This document shows, one piece after another, positions 34,268 to 45,945 of a stretch of 64,000 bases of DNA. The notes beneath the pieces are model-generated. The model was not told the DNA's origin. It saw nothing but the letters and a program-made list of their open reading frames with translations, and ran no database searches. The position numbers and the translations under genes are program-made. Numbering within the stretch: the first letter of the stretch is position 1; every line of letters begins with the position of its first letter. Source of the stretch: Macrostomum hystrix (lineage: Eukaryota > Platyhelminthes > Macrostomidae); the NCBI GenBank assembly GCA_950097015.1, contig CATNEN010000008.1, forward strand, positions 744,001 through 808,000. The letters run 5' to 3'.

Positions 34268-35192
34268 GGACAGTTGGGGTAACAGCCTACAGACTGCGGG
34301 GGTAACAGCCTACAGACTGCGGGGGTTACAGCCTACAGACTGCGGGGGTTACAGCCTACAGACTGCGGGGTAACAGCCTACAGACTGCGGGGGTAACAGC
34401 CTACAGACTGCGGGGGTAACAGCCTACAGACTGCGGGGTAACAGCCTACAGACTGCGGGGGTAACAGCCTACAGACTGCGGGGGTAACAGCCTACAGACT
34501 GCGGGGTAACAGCCTACAGACAGTGCGGGGTAACAGCCTACAGACTGCGGGGGTAACAGCCTACAGACTGCTGGGGTAACAGCCTACAGACTGTGGGGTA
34601 ACCGCCTACAGACTGCGGGGTAACAGCCTACAGACAGTTGGGGTAACAGCCTACAGACTGCGGGGGTAACAGCCTACAGACTGTGGGGTAACAGCCTACA
34701 GACTGCGGGGTAACAGCCTACAGACTGCGGGGTAACAGCCTACAGACTGCGGTGTAACAGCCTACAGACTGCGGGGGTAACGGCCTACAGACTGCGGGGT
34801 AACAGCCTACAGACTGTGGGGGTAACGGCCTACAGACTGCGGGGGTAACAGCCTACAGACTGCGGGGGTAACAGCCTACAGACTGTGGGGGTAACGGCCT
34901 ACAGACTGCGGGGGTAACAGCCTACAGACTGCGGGGGTAACAGCCTACAGACTGTGGGGGTAACGGCCTACAGACTGCGGGGGTAACAGCCTACAGACTG
35001 CGGGGGTAACAGCCTACAGACTGCGGGGGTAACGGCCTACAGACTGCGGGGTAACGGCCTACAGACTGCGGGGGTAACGGCCTACAGACTGCGGGGGTAA
35101 CAGCCTACAGACTGCGGGGGTAACGGCCTACAGACGGCGGTGATAACAGCCTACAGACTGCGGGGGTAACAGCCTACAGACTCAGGAGTTAC
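34268..35192. repeat. 20-21-bp tandem repeat, about 44 copies, intergenic
   Basis: Unit GGGGTAACAGCCTACAGACT plus GC or GTG, with one G gained or lost between units. AACGGCC variants cluster at 34770-35130. Confidence 0.96.
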
Positions 35193-36717
35193 AGCATGGT
35201 GCTAATAAAGTTACTCGTAAAAGATGCAATTATATAGAAAGTTGCTTTGCTTTGCCCTGTAGTTGGAGCCCCATGACTGCAACTAAACCGGAGTTGATAA
35301 AATGATTTCGTGTTATTTTTCTATTTAGCCAAGCCAAACAGTCCCGAATTTCTATTAGCCCAGTTGGACAAGCTACTCTTTTGACGTGGGCCGCACGCAA
35401 GCTGTCAGTCATCGCAAGCTCAGGTGCAACGAGACCAATCGCAGTCGACAGTACCAGTCTGCTCAAGGTTGATCACGCGCCAAGCACTGAGGAGTCCAAG
35501 GAGTGGCTTTAAAATGTGAAAAGCTCCATATAAAGAAACTCGACTCTGCGTGAGCGACACCTGGGGGTGGGCGAAGAGAGATAAACGGATGCAGCCATGA
35601 CTCACCTGTGGGCTGTAGTTGCGGTACTGAGACAAATAAATTTTTGCTTGTAACGCACACACCAATATGCGATATGAGCTATGAGTGACTGGCAGCTAGC
35701 AGCGGGCAACTCAGGCTCACATGACTGAGTCAATACAATTTACTGAGGTGTGACTTTTAACAACTGGAAATATTCTGGTGCTGTTTCCATCGGGGCACTC
35801 GATGCTGCATCGCGAGTGTCTCTCCATTGCAGATATTACCGCCACGCCAAATTGTTGACAATAAATTCGCGAAGCTCATTGGGTTTCATTGGGCTGTGGC
35901 TGGCTCATTGCAATTTCACGATTCCACGTTTGGCTCAACTGCGCCTTCTTTTGTGGTGAGCATCTTCTCTTAGCGATGACTAAGAGACCTCGCGGGCGGA
36001 GAGATTATGCAGAACGGCAATTATGACTGGAAGCCAATTTCATGGCGTCCCAGAGATGCTATCTTGTATGGGATCATGGACAGAGCGTCCGATTTTAAAT
36101 TATCCCCTCCCACAGGATGAGCCGGGATCAGAGCTGGCGGGTGGGATCGAAGGATCAGTCGGCAATAATAAATCAACAAGAGTGTACCGCAGATGAGACA
36201 CACAGCTGTAGCTCTAAAACTATGTTTTATAGGGCAATTCCTTGTCCCTTTCGCTGGGTCCCATTGCACAATGGACTATATTTCACTTCGTTATAAAACA
36301 AACCGATGGGTTATAAATCGCGTGAGGATAATTCTAGACCCATCCCCTCTGCTCAGAATTTGCGTTTATTGCTGCTGTTTTCTAGAGACCAAAAACGGTG
36401 TAAAATCATCATTCAGGATTTCGAATCGCGCGATCTACGCAAACCTTCGTGTGCCAGGTCACAACGTCATGATAACATTTAGTTCCTAAAAATAGACCTT
36501 CGTGCTACCTAAATCAAATGCCTGACAATATACACTCAGTGCTGCTATCTTCTCCTCGAACCAAATTTACCCTGGCCGTGCCGCCTCAGCCAATCAGAAT
36601 GCGTCCTGCGCTGCCCATTGCCAGTGTGTGTTGCTCTGTCAGAGAGCGACACGAACAGAGAAAAAGGAGGAACAGACGAGAATTCCTTCGGTGAAAAACC
36701 AGCCGTAAAAATCTGAC
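35193..36717. other. upstream region of the LRR gene
   Basis: Unique sequence, probably including the promoter of the LRR gene. I see no further gene and no convincing TATA box. Confidence 0.4.
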
Positions 36718-36738
36718 TGCTAAACTGTCCCTTCTCAG
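36718..36738 (+). promoter_or_regulatory. candidate trans-splice or 5' UTR acceptor before the LRR gene
   Basis: GCTAAACTGTCCCTTCTCAG has a branch-point-like CTAAAC, a pyrimidine tract and AG at 36737-36738, 25 nt before the start codon. This is the strongest such site among the three genes whose start codons are visible. Confidence 0.5.
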
Positions 36739-36763
36739 CCTTGGAGATGTCAGAACAGCGCCG

Positions 36764-38005
36764 ATGCCGCTAGTTACGAGCCAGCGCCGTGCTGGGCGGC
36801 ACTTCTACGCCGCTGCTCAGCACACGTGCCTACTCTGCCTGCTGCTGGCGGTCGTCATGGCGACAATGTCGACGGCCAAGCCGCCGTGCCCGGCCCAGAC
36901 GCCATGCCAGTGTACCGACAAGCGACTAAAGTGCGTCCAGCAAGACGTGCAGCCGCCAGAGGATGCGGCAGAGCCGCTGCACTACCTTTCAGCGGTGCCC
37001 TACTTTGCCCCGAGCAGCCTTGAGACGCGCTGGTCCTACGCCTTCCACGAGTTACGCATTCGCAACCAGGCCATGACTAACCTTAGCCTGGCATATCCGT
37101 GGGGCGCGCTCAGTCTCATCCGGGTTGAGGTCACCAACTCGCTGGTGCGCCGCCTGGCTCTGGGAGCCTTTCGCGGCCTCACAGGAGTTCGAGCGCTAAA
37201 TCTGTCGCATAACATGCTCTCAGCGGTTGACGAAGATGACCTCAGCGAGCTGCCAGCTCTGGAAGAACTGGTGCTGCATAACAATCTTATCAAGGTGCTC
37301 CATCCTGGAGCGTTGAAGCATAACGGCCTGATTGCCAAGCTCTACCTCAGTCACAACCTGCTGACAGAGGTGCCTACTGGCTTAAAACGGCTCACTTACC
37401 TGACTCATCTATACCTGCAGTACAATAACATTGCGCTGATTCCCGATCGAGCATTCGACGGACTAACCCGCCTCATCATCCTGGACCTTGGAGCACTGCG
37501 CGCCGGCCTGATTATCGGAGACTCGGCATTTTGCGGCCTCCAGGGCGGCCTTGTGGCGCTCTACCTTCGCGACAACATTCTGCGTCGGCTCGACCTGTGC
37601 GCGCTGGGCCAAGCTCGCGCTCTTAGCGGTCTCAACCTCACTGGCAGCCTGTTTCCCTGCACCTGCCAGGCCTACAGCTTCGCCAACCTCAGCAACTGGC
37701 AGCGACTCTACGGCTTCGCGCCACGCTACGTGTCCTTCGAGGCAAGCTTGCTGTCGCGCGAGTGTGACCTCTACTGCCCTGACAGGCCGTCGCCCTGTCC
37801 GGACTACTGCGCCGTCAGGGCTGCGGCAGCGGCTTTGCCGCCGCCCAGGCTGGCCGCGACGGCTGCGGCGGCCGGAAGTTTTGCCATAGACGACGGCAGG
37901 GGCGGCGCAGTCTCAGGGCTCTTATCGACTCGCGCAGGCTCTTGTCCCATTGTTTCCTATGCTGACCATCAGCTTACTGTTCACTTGGTAGCCCTTGATG
38001 CATAA
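36764..38005 (+). CDS. secreted leucine-rich-repeat protein, single exon
   Basis: 413-residue protein, probably extracellular, with LRRs for protein binding; the partner is unknown. A hydrophobic segment at about 20-38 (CLLCLLLAVVMATMS) looks like a signal peptide. A cysteine-rich N-terminal cap follows (CPAQTPCQCTDKRLKC, about 42-57), then about six LRRs (about 90-285; e.g. LNLSHNMLSAV, LYLSHNLLTEV, LYLQYNNIALIP). A C-terminal cap has CTC and further cysteines (about 300-350), and the tail is Ala/Pro-rich. I see no transmembrane helix, so it is likely secreted or lipid-anchored. The start at 36764 is the first ATG after a good 3' splice site at 36738. No intron is needed. The architecture resembles small LRR proteins such as connectin or slit-like fragments, but I cannot assign an orthologue. 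Confidence 0.85.
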   Translation: MPLVTSQRRAGRHFYAAAQHTCLLCLLLAVVMATMSTAKPPCPAQTPCQCTDKRLKCVQQDVQPPEDAAEPLHYLSAVPYFAPSSLETRWSYAFHELRIRNQAMTNLSLAYPWGALSLIRVEVTNSLVRRLALGAFRGLTGVRALNLSHNMLSAVDEDDLSELPALEELVLHNNLIKVLHPGALKHNGLIAKLYLSHNLLTEVPTGLKRLTYLTHLYLQYNNIALIPDRAFDGLTRLIILDLGALRAGLIIGDSAFCGLQGGLVALYLRDNILRRLDLCALGQARALSGLNLTGSLFPCTCQAYSFANLSNWQRLYGFAPRYVSFEASLLSRECDLYCPDRPSPCPDYCAVRAAAAALPPPRLAATAAAAGSFAIDDGRGGAVSGLLSTRAGSCPIVSYADHQLTVHLVALDA

Positions 38006-39484
38006 TTAATTAACCAATCTCGTGTCCAACCGCACTACAAATCAATTTTCATCAGCAATTTTTTTATTTGACTTGAACCAATTGTATCTTTGCTTTGTCT
38101 AAAACTGCTTTAGCTGTTGTGTTCCAATCTGTTCTGTGTGTTTGTTGCTAAAATAAGGTCCTGTCGGAAGAAATTTGAATCGTTGGCTCCCAGAGCCTCG
38201 GAATGCTAGCTTTTTTGCTCTATAGCCGGCATCCATTTTTCCGGGCCCAATTTTCAGATTTGTCTTCTTTCTGTTGCTATACGAAGCGTCATTTCGTTTA
38301 CTCCACTTTCTGACGTCTCACCTATTGCGTCTTTGGAGGAGAATGAGAAACAGCACAGCACAGGATGGGCCTGGTTTCTGTACACACGATTATTTTTCGC
38401 AGTCAGCCAACCAGACACCCGCTCAGCACTCGATGCGAGCCGTTGTAAATAAACGCAAAATCCGTCTGCTGCTTTCATCATTGCCCGCCTGCGAACTAGG
38501 ACCCATTTGGGTTGGAACTGTTGTGTGTTCTCCTTTTTTATCATCGTTTTGTTTCCACAGAGTGAATGCAACGCTTTGCTTGGCTTGATAATCAGCAGCA
38601 TGTAGCCATCGAGTGCAGCTTTTCCTGAGAGACCTTCTCTTCCTCTGATCTCATTTTCCTTATACTTTTGCACAGTGAAATTGATACAGCCTTGATAAAG
38701 AAGCCAGGCCATTGAGGACCTCTCGATTGCAATGTCGCTTTTAGGGTCAACCCACCCTTCCCCCGCTTGCCTCTTCCAGGAGCTTGCCTAGCCGGATGTC
38801 GGCCTTTGTGACTGCCGAAAGAAACCTGCTCACAATTAGGCCCTGCCGTGCGGTTTTCAAGCTCGTGTTTCTGACCTATTACCTAACGTTTCTATCTCAG
38901 ATATGCAAAAGAATTGCTTAGAAAATGGCAGCATCAGCGAGACTTCTAAGCCAAGCCCCCCAATCCAAAGTCTTCAAAACTTCGTCTTTTGAAGTCGTCG
39001 CTTGTTGCAAATTGGAGTTAAACAGGTGGAAAATGCTGTCGAGTACGCGATTGCTGCATTTTATTCGCAGACTCCGTCCAAAACGACAACCTACAACTAT
39101 TGCACCCTTGTCCAGCGAGTATTATCTTGGAATAGAAATCTTTCTCACTTACCTGGCCCCTTCTCAGTCTCTATACTCAAGACGTCAAGCCCCACCCGTG
39201 CACTAGTCTGTCGTCCTTCTATTTGACTTAAACTACTGTCTCACGCAGCCATTATTAAGTAGTTGTTTAGAAGGCGACATACAGTATTATAGTATAAGTA
39301 GGGAAGCCATTCAATTTCGCAACTAGCACACGTTCAATAAAAAGCAAACAGGTTTCAACTGTCTGATGGTGTCTGCCGACAAGTGTGTAAGCACAAACTA
39401 CTTAAACTCGTACTTTGGGCAGAGAGGTGCCTTTCAAAACATAGCAACAAATTAAAAGTTATTTGCACATTTATCTTGAAGGTC
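38006..39484. other. LRR gene 3' flank
   Basis: Holds a GT-rich stretch near 38120-38145 and an AATAAA at 38449-38454 that could end the LRR transcript. Otherwise nothing recognisable. Confidence 0.4.
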
Positions 39485-39540
39485 TGGGGTTTGCTTCCGG
39501 AATTCACAGCAACAAATTGTGTCCTTTAGCAAGACTTATA
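39485..39540 (+). mobile_element. SINE S1 fragment
   Basis: GGTTTGCTTCCGGAATTCAC, then ACAAATTGTGTCCTTTAGCA: the box B region and first part of the S1 body. Confidence 0.5.
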
Positions 39541-39907
39541 ATTTCTAATTGCAAATTGCAAATGACGTAGGAAAATTCATCAATAAGCCACACTCTCATA
39601 TGAAAAATAATGCATAAATTTGGTTTATAAAAACTGAAGTTTCACAATCACCTCAACGTATGAGTATATTAGTATCCTTCTAATTTAGTAGTCCTTGAGG
39701 CATGTTTCTGTCCTTTTCGACATCATTAAAAAATGTCTTTATCTGGCTTCTTTCTTTTATACTAAAAACTCAATAAGCGTCAGACTAATATCACCCAATT
39801 CAATACTACGGCCCGGCCAAAAAATAGGACTGCTCAAATATTGCTTCAGCTATGTGAGCTATGAATCTGAAAATCGATAATAGTATTTTTCAATGTCTAT
39901 GGTAGAT

Positions 39908-39977
39908 TTATGCTAGGCTTCCGAGTGCGTAAATAGTCTTGGCACGAGTGCGCTGCGCACTAGGAAGCCTAGCATAA
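39908..39977. repeat. 22-bp-arm palindrome in the mariner leader
   Basis: The arms TTATGCTAGGCTTCCGAGTG (plus CG) and their inverse at 39956-39977 match at 21 of 22 positions, around a 26-bp loop. Confidence 0.9.
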
Positions 39978-40328
39978 GTGCATTGATTTATGACCAAGTG
40001 TGTGTGCGCAAGACCAGCTCCTTCGGCCCATAGACAATACCCGTCTGGGATTTACTGCATAGTAGCTCAGAAGAGGGATGGCATAGTCATGTCATTTACC
40101 GCACAGTTGCGGAATTTACTGCACACTTCAATCTATTTCTTTGATGGCCTTTGGGCCATAAACTATACACGAGCTTGAGACGTTTACGCACACTTGGTTA
40201 TATGTCAATGGACATAACTCCTGAAAAAGCTACAGCAGCGCATTTATGGTTTCTTGTCACTGCTGAATGCAAGCTTTTGCCTATCGCTACCCCTATGGCA
40301 TTTCCTAGCACTTATCTTACCTCTTACG

Positions 40329-41344
40329 ATGGTCAAACAGCGCGAAATCGTTGTTGACTGCTTTAAGGCCGGGAGATCGGCCAAGGAGTACATGCAGCAC
40401 GTGCAGACCATCTACGGCAGCGAAGCCTTGTCGCGGAGCCAAGTATATTTCATATTTGAACAGCTTCGTGAAGATCACGATGGCTCTGATGGCAGAGGTC
40501 ACCATCCTGATCCAACTGTTAGGACGCCAGCGAATGTGGCGATGGTTGAGGAGCTGATCAGCGACGACAGGCGCCTCACTGTCAGGGAACTGCACGAATT
40601 CACTGGCATCCCGAAGACAACTGTTGACGAGATTCTGACCAAGGATCTGCAGCTCAAGCTTGTGTCAGCAACATGGGTGCCGCACCTTCTGACTGAGGAG
40701 AACCGAGCTGAGCGAGTTCGCTGCGCCAAGAACTTCCATCGACTGATGCGCAGCAATCCCGGCTTCCTTGATCGAGTCATTACTGCTGATGAGACATGGC
40801 TGCACTATGTGACGCCAGAGACCAAGGTTCAGTCGAAGCAGTGGGTTCCGCGTGCAGCTGCGGCCCCAACGAAAGCGCGGGTGTCGCGCAGTGCCAAGAA
40901 GACAATGGCCATTGTGTTCTTCGACTCGAGCGGGCTGGTGTACACGCATTATGTGCTAATGGGCTGACGGTCAACAGCCAGTACTACTGCGAGGTCCTGG
41001 ACACTCTGCAAGAGCATATCAGCCGCAAAAGGCCGCAGCTGGCGCGAAGAGGCTGGTTCCTCCATCATGACAATGCCCGCCCCCACGTGTCAGCGTTGAC
41101 CCAGCAGTTCCTGGAGAGGCGAGGCATTCAGACTGTGCCACATCCGCCGTACTCCCCGGACTTGGCCCCATGCGACTTTTGGCTATTTCCGTGGCACCCG
41201 TTTTGACTCCCTGCAGGAGGTCAAGAATACTTGGGAGGGGTCACGACCCCTATGCCTGCGTCTAGCTTCGCAGAGGCCTTCGACAAGTGGCTGTTGAGTT
41301 GGGAGCGGTGTCTGGAGAAAGGTGGCAATTTTGTTGAGAAGTGA
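40329..41344 (+). pseudogene. mariner transposase pseudogene (DD34D type)
   Basis: Cut-and-paste transposase relic. Starting at the ATG at 40329, an N-terminal helix-turn-helix region (KQREIVVDCFKAGRSAKEY, and SDDRRLTVRELHEFTGIP) leads to the catalytic core. The first Asp is in TADETWLHY, the second in HHDNARPH, and the third in YSPDLAPCDFW. I count 34 residues between the last two aspartates, the mariner DD34D signature. The frame breaks near 40955, near 41190 (where the usual few residues after WLFP are also lost) and near 41240. The ending GGNFVEK matches the family. With three breaks it is not functional. Confidence 0.93.
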
Positions 41345-41418
41345 CTCAAGTTTCGTCTGGTTTGCATGCATTGTAGCTGAGTTATTAAAGCAGTCCTTTT
41401 TTGGCCGGACAACCCTCG

Positions 41419-41879
41419 TATATCCCTTCTGCCTATTTAGAGTAGGCAAACGAGCATATAAGCACCGTTAAAGAATAATTTTCCAGACATCTCAGAAATA
41501 TAATAAACATATGCGAAAGACACAATAGTATTAATTTAGATATTTTCTAGAAATGCGATATATCCTCATTAGTGATTTTAAACCTTTTTTTATTTTTTTA
41601 ATGAACGACCAGTTTTTCAGTTGATAAACAGGAGGATTTCAATAATTTATGCTGCAGCAATCATTCACAATCTGCAGTCAGCTTATGCTAGGCTTAATCT
41701 AATACACAGATCAACTGTCTCGCTCAAAAAACAGCGCCATCTTCATCTGTACAGCTGTTTTATTATCTTCAACCCAGTTGAAATATTTGTTTCTACGAGC
41801 TACATCGCACTTTTACATTATTGCCCTTGATAGCATTAGAATTGAGTGTGAAGCTAAGCTATGCTCGTTGCTCTAAACA
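41419..41879. other. intergenic sequence
   Basis: AT-rich, no gene recognised. Confidence 0.4.
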
Positions 41880-43096
41880 CTCAACACTGACTCTCCCCAA
41901 CTGACTCTCTCCCCACTGACTCTCTCCCCACTGACACTCTCACCCACTCACTCTCTCCCCACTGACTCTCTCCCCACTGACTCTCACCCACTCACTCTCT
42001 CCCCACTGACTCTCTCCCTACTGACTCTCTCCCCACTGACTCTCTTCTTACTGACTCTCTCCCTACTGACTCTCTCCCTACTGACTCTCTCCCTACTGAC
42101 TCTCCCCCACTGACTCTCCCTCACTAACTCTCTCCCCACTGACTCTCCCCCACTGACTCTCCCCCCACTAACTCTCTATCCCCACTGACTTTCTCCCTAC
42201 TGACTCTCCCCCTACTGACTCTAACCCACTCACTCTCACCCACTCACTCTCTCCCCACTGACACTCTCCCCACTGACTCTCTCCCCACTGACACTCTCCC
42301 CACTGACTCTCCCCACTGACGCTCTCCCTACTGACTCTCCCCCCCACTGACTCTCTACCCACTGACTCTCCCCACTGACGCTCTCCCCACTGACTCTCCC
42401 CCACTAACTCTCTCCCCACTGACTCTCTCCCCACTGACTCTATCCCTACTGACTTTCTCCCTACTGACTCTCTCCCTACTGACTCTCCCCCACTGACTCT
42501 CTCCCTACTGACTCTCTCCCCACTGACTTTCTCCCTGCTGACTCTCCCCTACTGACTCTCCCCCTACTGACTCTAGCCCACTCACTCTCTCCCCACTGAC
42601 TCTCACCCACTCACTCTCTCCCCACTGACACTCTCCCCACTGACTCTCACCCACTCACTCTCTCCCCACTGACACTCTCCCCACTGACTCTCACCCACTC
42701 ACTCTCTCCCCACTGACACTCTCCCCACTGACTCTCTCCCCACTGACACTCTCCCCACTGACTTTCTTCCTACTGACTCTCTCCCTACTGACTCTCCCCC
42801 ACTGACTCTCTCCCTACTGACTCTCTGCCCACTGACTCTCCCCCACTGACTCTCACCCACTCACTCTCTCCCCACTGACACTCTCCCCACTGACTTTCTC
42901 CCTACTGACTCTCTCCCTACTGACTCTCCCCCCACTGACTCTCTCCCTACTGACTCTCTCCCCACTGACACTCTCCCCACTGACTCTATACCCACTGACT
43001 TTCTCCCTACTGACTTTCTACCTACTGACTCTCCCCTACTGACTCTCCGCCTACTGACTCTCTCCCCACTGACTCTATCCCACACTGAATCTCCCT
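41880..43096. repeat. 16-17-bp tandem repeat, about 74 copies
   Basis: Unit around CTCTCTCCCCACTGA with CCTACTGA and CACCCACTCA variants, strongly pyrimidine-rich on the plus strand. Variant blocks recur, such as the CACCCACTCACTCTCTCCCC pattern. Confidence 0.96.
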
Positions 43097-43545
43097 TTAT
43101 CTCCGCATATCTTGTCTCTCTCCTCTTTTACTGTATGTTTCAAAGCCCCAATTCCCAATCGCCATAGGTAATATCTCACAGCTTCAGCTCATAAATCGTG
43201 CTTCTTCCTCTGCCCTTCTCTCTCCTCGCTACGGACATATACGGGCAATTAAACAATATTTTAGATTATTTCTAACTAATCATATCCCATCCTCTATATC
43301 CATAGCTCCATGACAATCCTATTGCATACGGATAAAAAACTTCAACAGGTAGTGGAACTATGGCAGAATTGCTTGTGCGTGTGTGTGCGTGTGTCTGGGC
43401 TATTTTACCGAAACCGGTTTGATGCACCAGTTTTTTTATTGCAAAATATCCTGCTCCATTAAGTATAATTTGAAATGGCGCCATATTGAATTTTGCAGTT
43501 TTGTTATATTATTGCGTTAAAATTGATGCATGCAAAATTTGATGC
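43097..43545. other. intergenic sequence
   Basis: Unique, with a short GTGTGTGCGTGTGT run at about 43376-43393. No gene recognised. Confidence 0.4.
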
Positions 43546-44338
43546 AAAAATGTATCAATTATTGATGCGTTAGGGAGGTCCAACTTGATAAATGAAGCCA
43601 TGAATGCCTGAAAATGGAAAAATGTATCAATCATTGATGCGTTGGGGAGTTCCAACTTGATGAATGAAGCCATGAATGCCTGAAAATGGAAAAATGTATC
43701 AATCATTGATGCGTTGGGGAGTTCCAACTTGATAATGAAGCCATGAATGCCTGAAAATGGAAAAATGTATCAATCATTGATGCGTTGGGGAGGTCCAACT
43801 TGATAAATAAAGCCATGAATGCCTGAAAATGGAAAAATGTATCAATCATTGATGCGTTGGGGAGGTCCAACTTGATGAATGAAGCCATGAATGCCTGAAA
43901 ATGGAAAAATGTATCAATCATTGATGCGTTGGGGAGTTCCAACTTGATAAATAAAGCCATGAATGCCTGAAAATGGAAAAATGTATCAATCATTGATGCG
44001 TTGGGGAGTTCCAACTTGATAAATAAAGCCATGAATGCCTGAAAATGGAAAAATGTATCAATCATTGATGCGTTGGGGAGGTCCAACTTGATAAATAAAG
44101 CCATGAATGCCTGAAAATGGAAAAATGTATCAATCATTGATGCGTTGGGGAGGTCCAACTTGATGAATAAAGCCATGAATGCCTGAAAATGGAAAAATGT
44201 ATCAATCATTGATGCGTTGGGGAGGTCCAACTTGATGAATAAAGCCATGAATGCCTGAAAATGGAAAAATGTATCAATCATTGATGCGTTGGGGAGGTCC
44301 AACTTGATGAATGAAGCCATGAATGCCTGAAAATGGAA
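43546..44338. repeat. 72-bp tandem repeat, 11 copies
   Basis: Exact 72-bp period, containing GTATCAATCATTGATGCGTT and AAGCCATGAATGCCTGAAAA. ATCAATCATTGAT is palindromic. The minus strand is open in one frame (24-residue unit) because 72 is a multiple of three; I do not treat it as a gene. Confidence 0.97.
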
Positions 44339-44909
44339 GCTAGTTAGATACTTTATTGAAAGCAATTATTAAAAAATGCGGAACACGAAATGTCTAATTG
44401 CTGCAATAGTTTTCTTAGTAAACAAATTAAAATCGGTCAACCTTCTTAGACATGTTTATCATTTATTTTCCTTATCATTCTCCCGAATTCTCTGCTCATT
44501 TTCTAACGTAAACGGACTCGTGTAACTAACTAGTAAGAAAGTAACGATATACCTTGTGCCAAGTAAAATTAACTACATGTAGTACTGTCCAAATAGTAGA
44601 AATGACTCGGTGTGATCAGCGTGAGTAGCCTATCTTTCACAGTGAGATTTACTCGGACCCGAATCAACCTGGTGACTCAGAATAGACCATGATCACTAGA
44701 CTTTTTGGGCGAGACAAAAACGATTAGATAAAGTGGGCTTTCAATTTCAGTTGCACCTTTACGCTCGTCTGTTCTCATAGAAATTTCGCGGTCTAGCAGT
44801 TCGCAATGTTTCAAATGCTAACTTACGATTCACCAAGTTATACTTCTGAATTCGGTGATTCCGAAGTACACAATCCATGTGAATTTGCTACTTAAGCTTT
44901 CTTCTCACT
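44339..44909. other. intergenic sequence
   Basis: No gene or element recognised. Confidence 0.4.
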
Positions 44910-44917
44910 GTTTACAC

Positions 44918-45471
44918 CAGGGGTCGGCAAACTCCGGCCCGCGGGCCAGATGCGGCCCTCGAAGCTCCCAAATCCGGCCCGTTGCCCATTCCGACATCTA
45001 CAGTATCCTGTCTCGTCTCTCCCCTGTAATATCTCTCCCCTGTCTCATCGCTCCCCTGTCCCCTGTGTCCTTTCTCTCCCGTGTCTCATCTCTCCCCTGT
45101 CTGAACTCTCCCGCGTCACATCTCTCCCGTGTCTCATCTCTCCCGTGTCTCATCTCTCCCGTCTCATCTCTCCAGTGTCTCGTCTCTTCCCTGTCTCATC
45201 TCTCCAGTGTCTCGTCTCTTCCCTGTCTCATCTCACCTGTGTCTCATCTCTCCTGTGTCTCATCTCTCCCGTGTCTCATCTCTCCCCTGTCTGAACTCTC
45301 CCGCGTCTCATCTCTCCCGTGTCTCATCTCTCCCCTGTCTCAACTCTCCCGCTTCTTATCTCTCCCGTGTCTCATCTCTACATTGTCTCATATTTTTACA
45401 GTCAATGCGGCCCGCTGTCGTCTTTTAGGTTCTCTATTTGGCCCGCTAGCTAATAAGTTTGCCGACCCCTG
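44918..45471. mobile_element. non-autonomous hAT transposon with 8-bp target duplication
   Basis: It starts CAGGGGTCGGCAAACT and ends with the exact inverse AGTTTGCCGACCCCTG. Perfect 8-bp direct repeats GTTTACAC flank it (44910-44917 and 45472-45479). No transposase is inside. The middle is a tandem array. Confidence 0.93.
45003..45402. repeat. 16-bp-class tandem repeat inside the hAT element
   Basis: About 25 units around GTCTCATCTCTCCCGT, with CCCTGT and CCAGTGT variants and TGAACTCTCCCGC interruptions. Confidence 0.93.
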
Positions 45472-45609
45472 GTTTACACTAAAGACTTGTTCAAACTGGC
45501 CTCAAATAACTAGTTTTGACGTACATTTATAGATGAATCACTCGGTAAATATATTGGTGAATCTCTGCATCTGGATATTTCTTAACTCTAAGTGTGTACC
45601 ACACAATCT

Positions 45610-45945
45610 TCTAATATACTAAAAATGAAAATCTTGCTTGTATGTTTGCAATCGACTAGCTCCCAAACGGCTCAACCGATTTTCGCAATTCCTTCGCCAA
45701 AAGATCACAAATGGGCCAGAATCGGTACACGTATTTTTATTAAGCTTAATTCCATTGCCAAGGGGATTAAATATTCGAAAAACAGTTTTAAATAGGCTTT
45801 TCTAATGCATTCTTGTTTTCAGCTTGTGCACAGTGAGGCTCCAGTGCCAATTTTTATGATTGCATCAGAGCCAGTTTTGATAACGCACGCGCGTACTGAT
45901 AAGAACTCACAGAGAGGCTACCCAGAGGGTAGCGAAGGCAGCTAG
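45610..45945 (+). mobile_element. Helitron-like non-autonomous unit, copy 1
   Basis: Begins TCTAATATACTAAAAATGAA and ends with hairpin CTACCCAGAGGGTAG, a 9-nt spacer and CTAG followed by T. TC start, terminal hairpin and CTAG end match Helitron termini. It contains GACTAGCTCCCAAACGGCTC. No Rep-helicase ORF. Confidence 0.7.

Larger units (their letters stand above)
39809..41418 (+). mobile_element. mariner-family DNA transposon, decayed
   Basis: The inverted ends share CCGGCCAAAAAA followed by GGACTGCT. The right end (inverted) starts CGAGGGTTGTCCGGCC; the left end starts CGGCCCGGCC with a small deletion. TA flanks both ends (39807-39808 and 41419-41420). The leader before the transposase is about 520 bp, longer than usual, and holds a palindrome. 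Confidence 0.9.

Noticed and set aside
43509-44365. 220-codon minus-strand ORF in the 72-bp array
   Set aside because: Perfectly periodic, with no start context, splice structure or family similarity.
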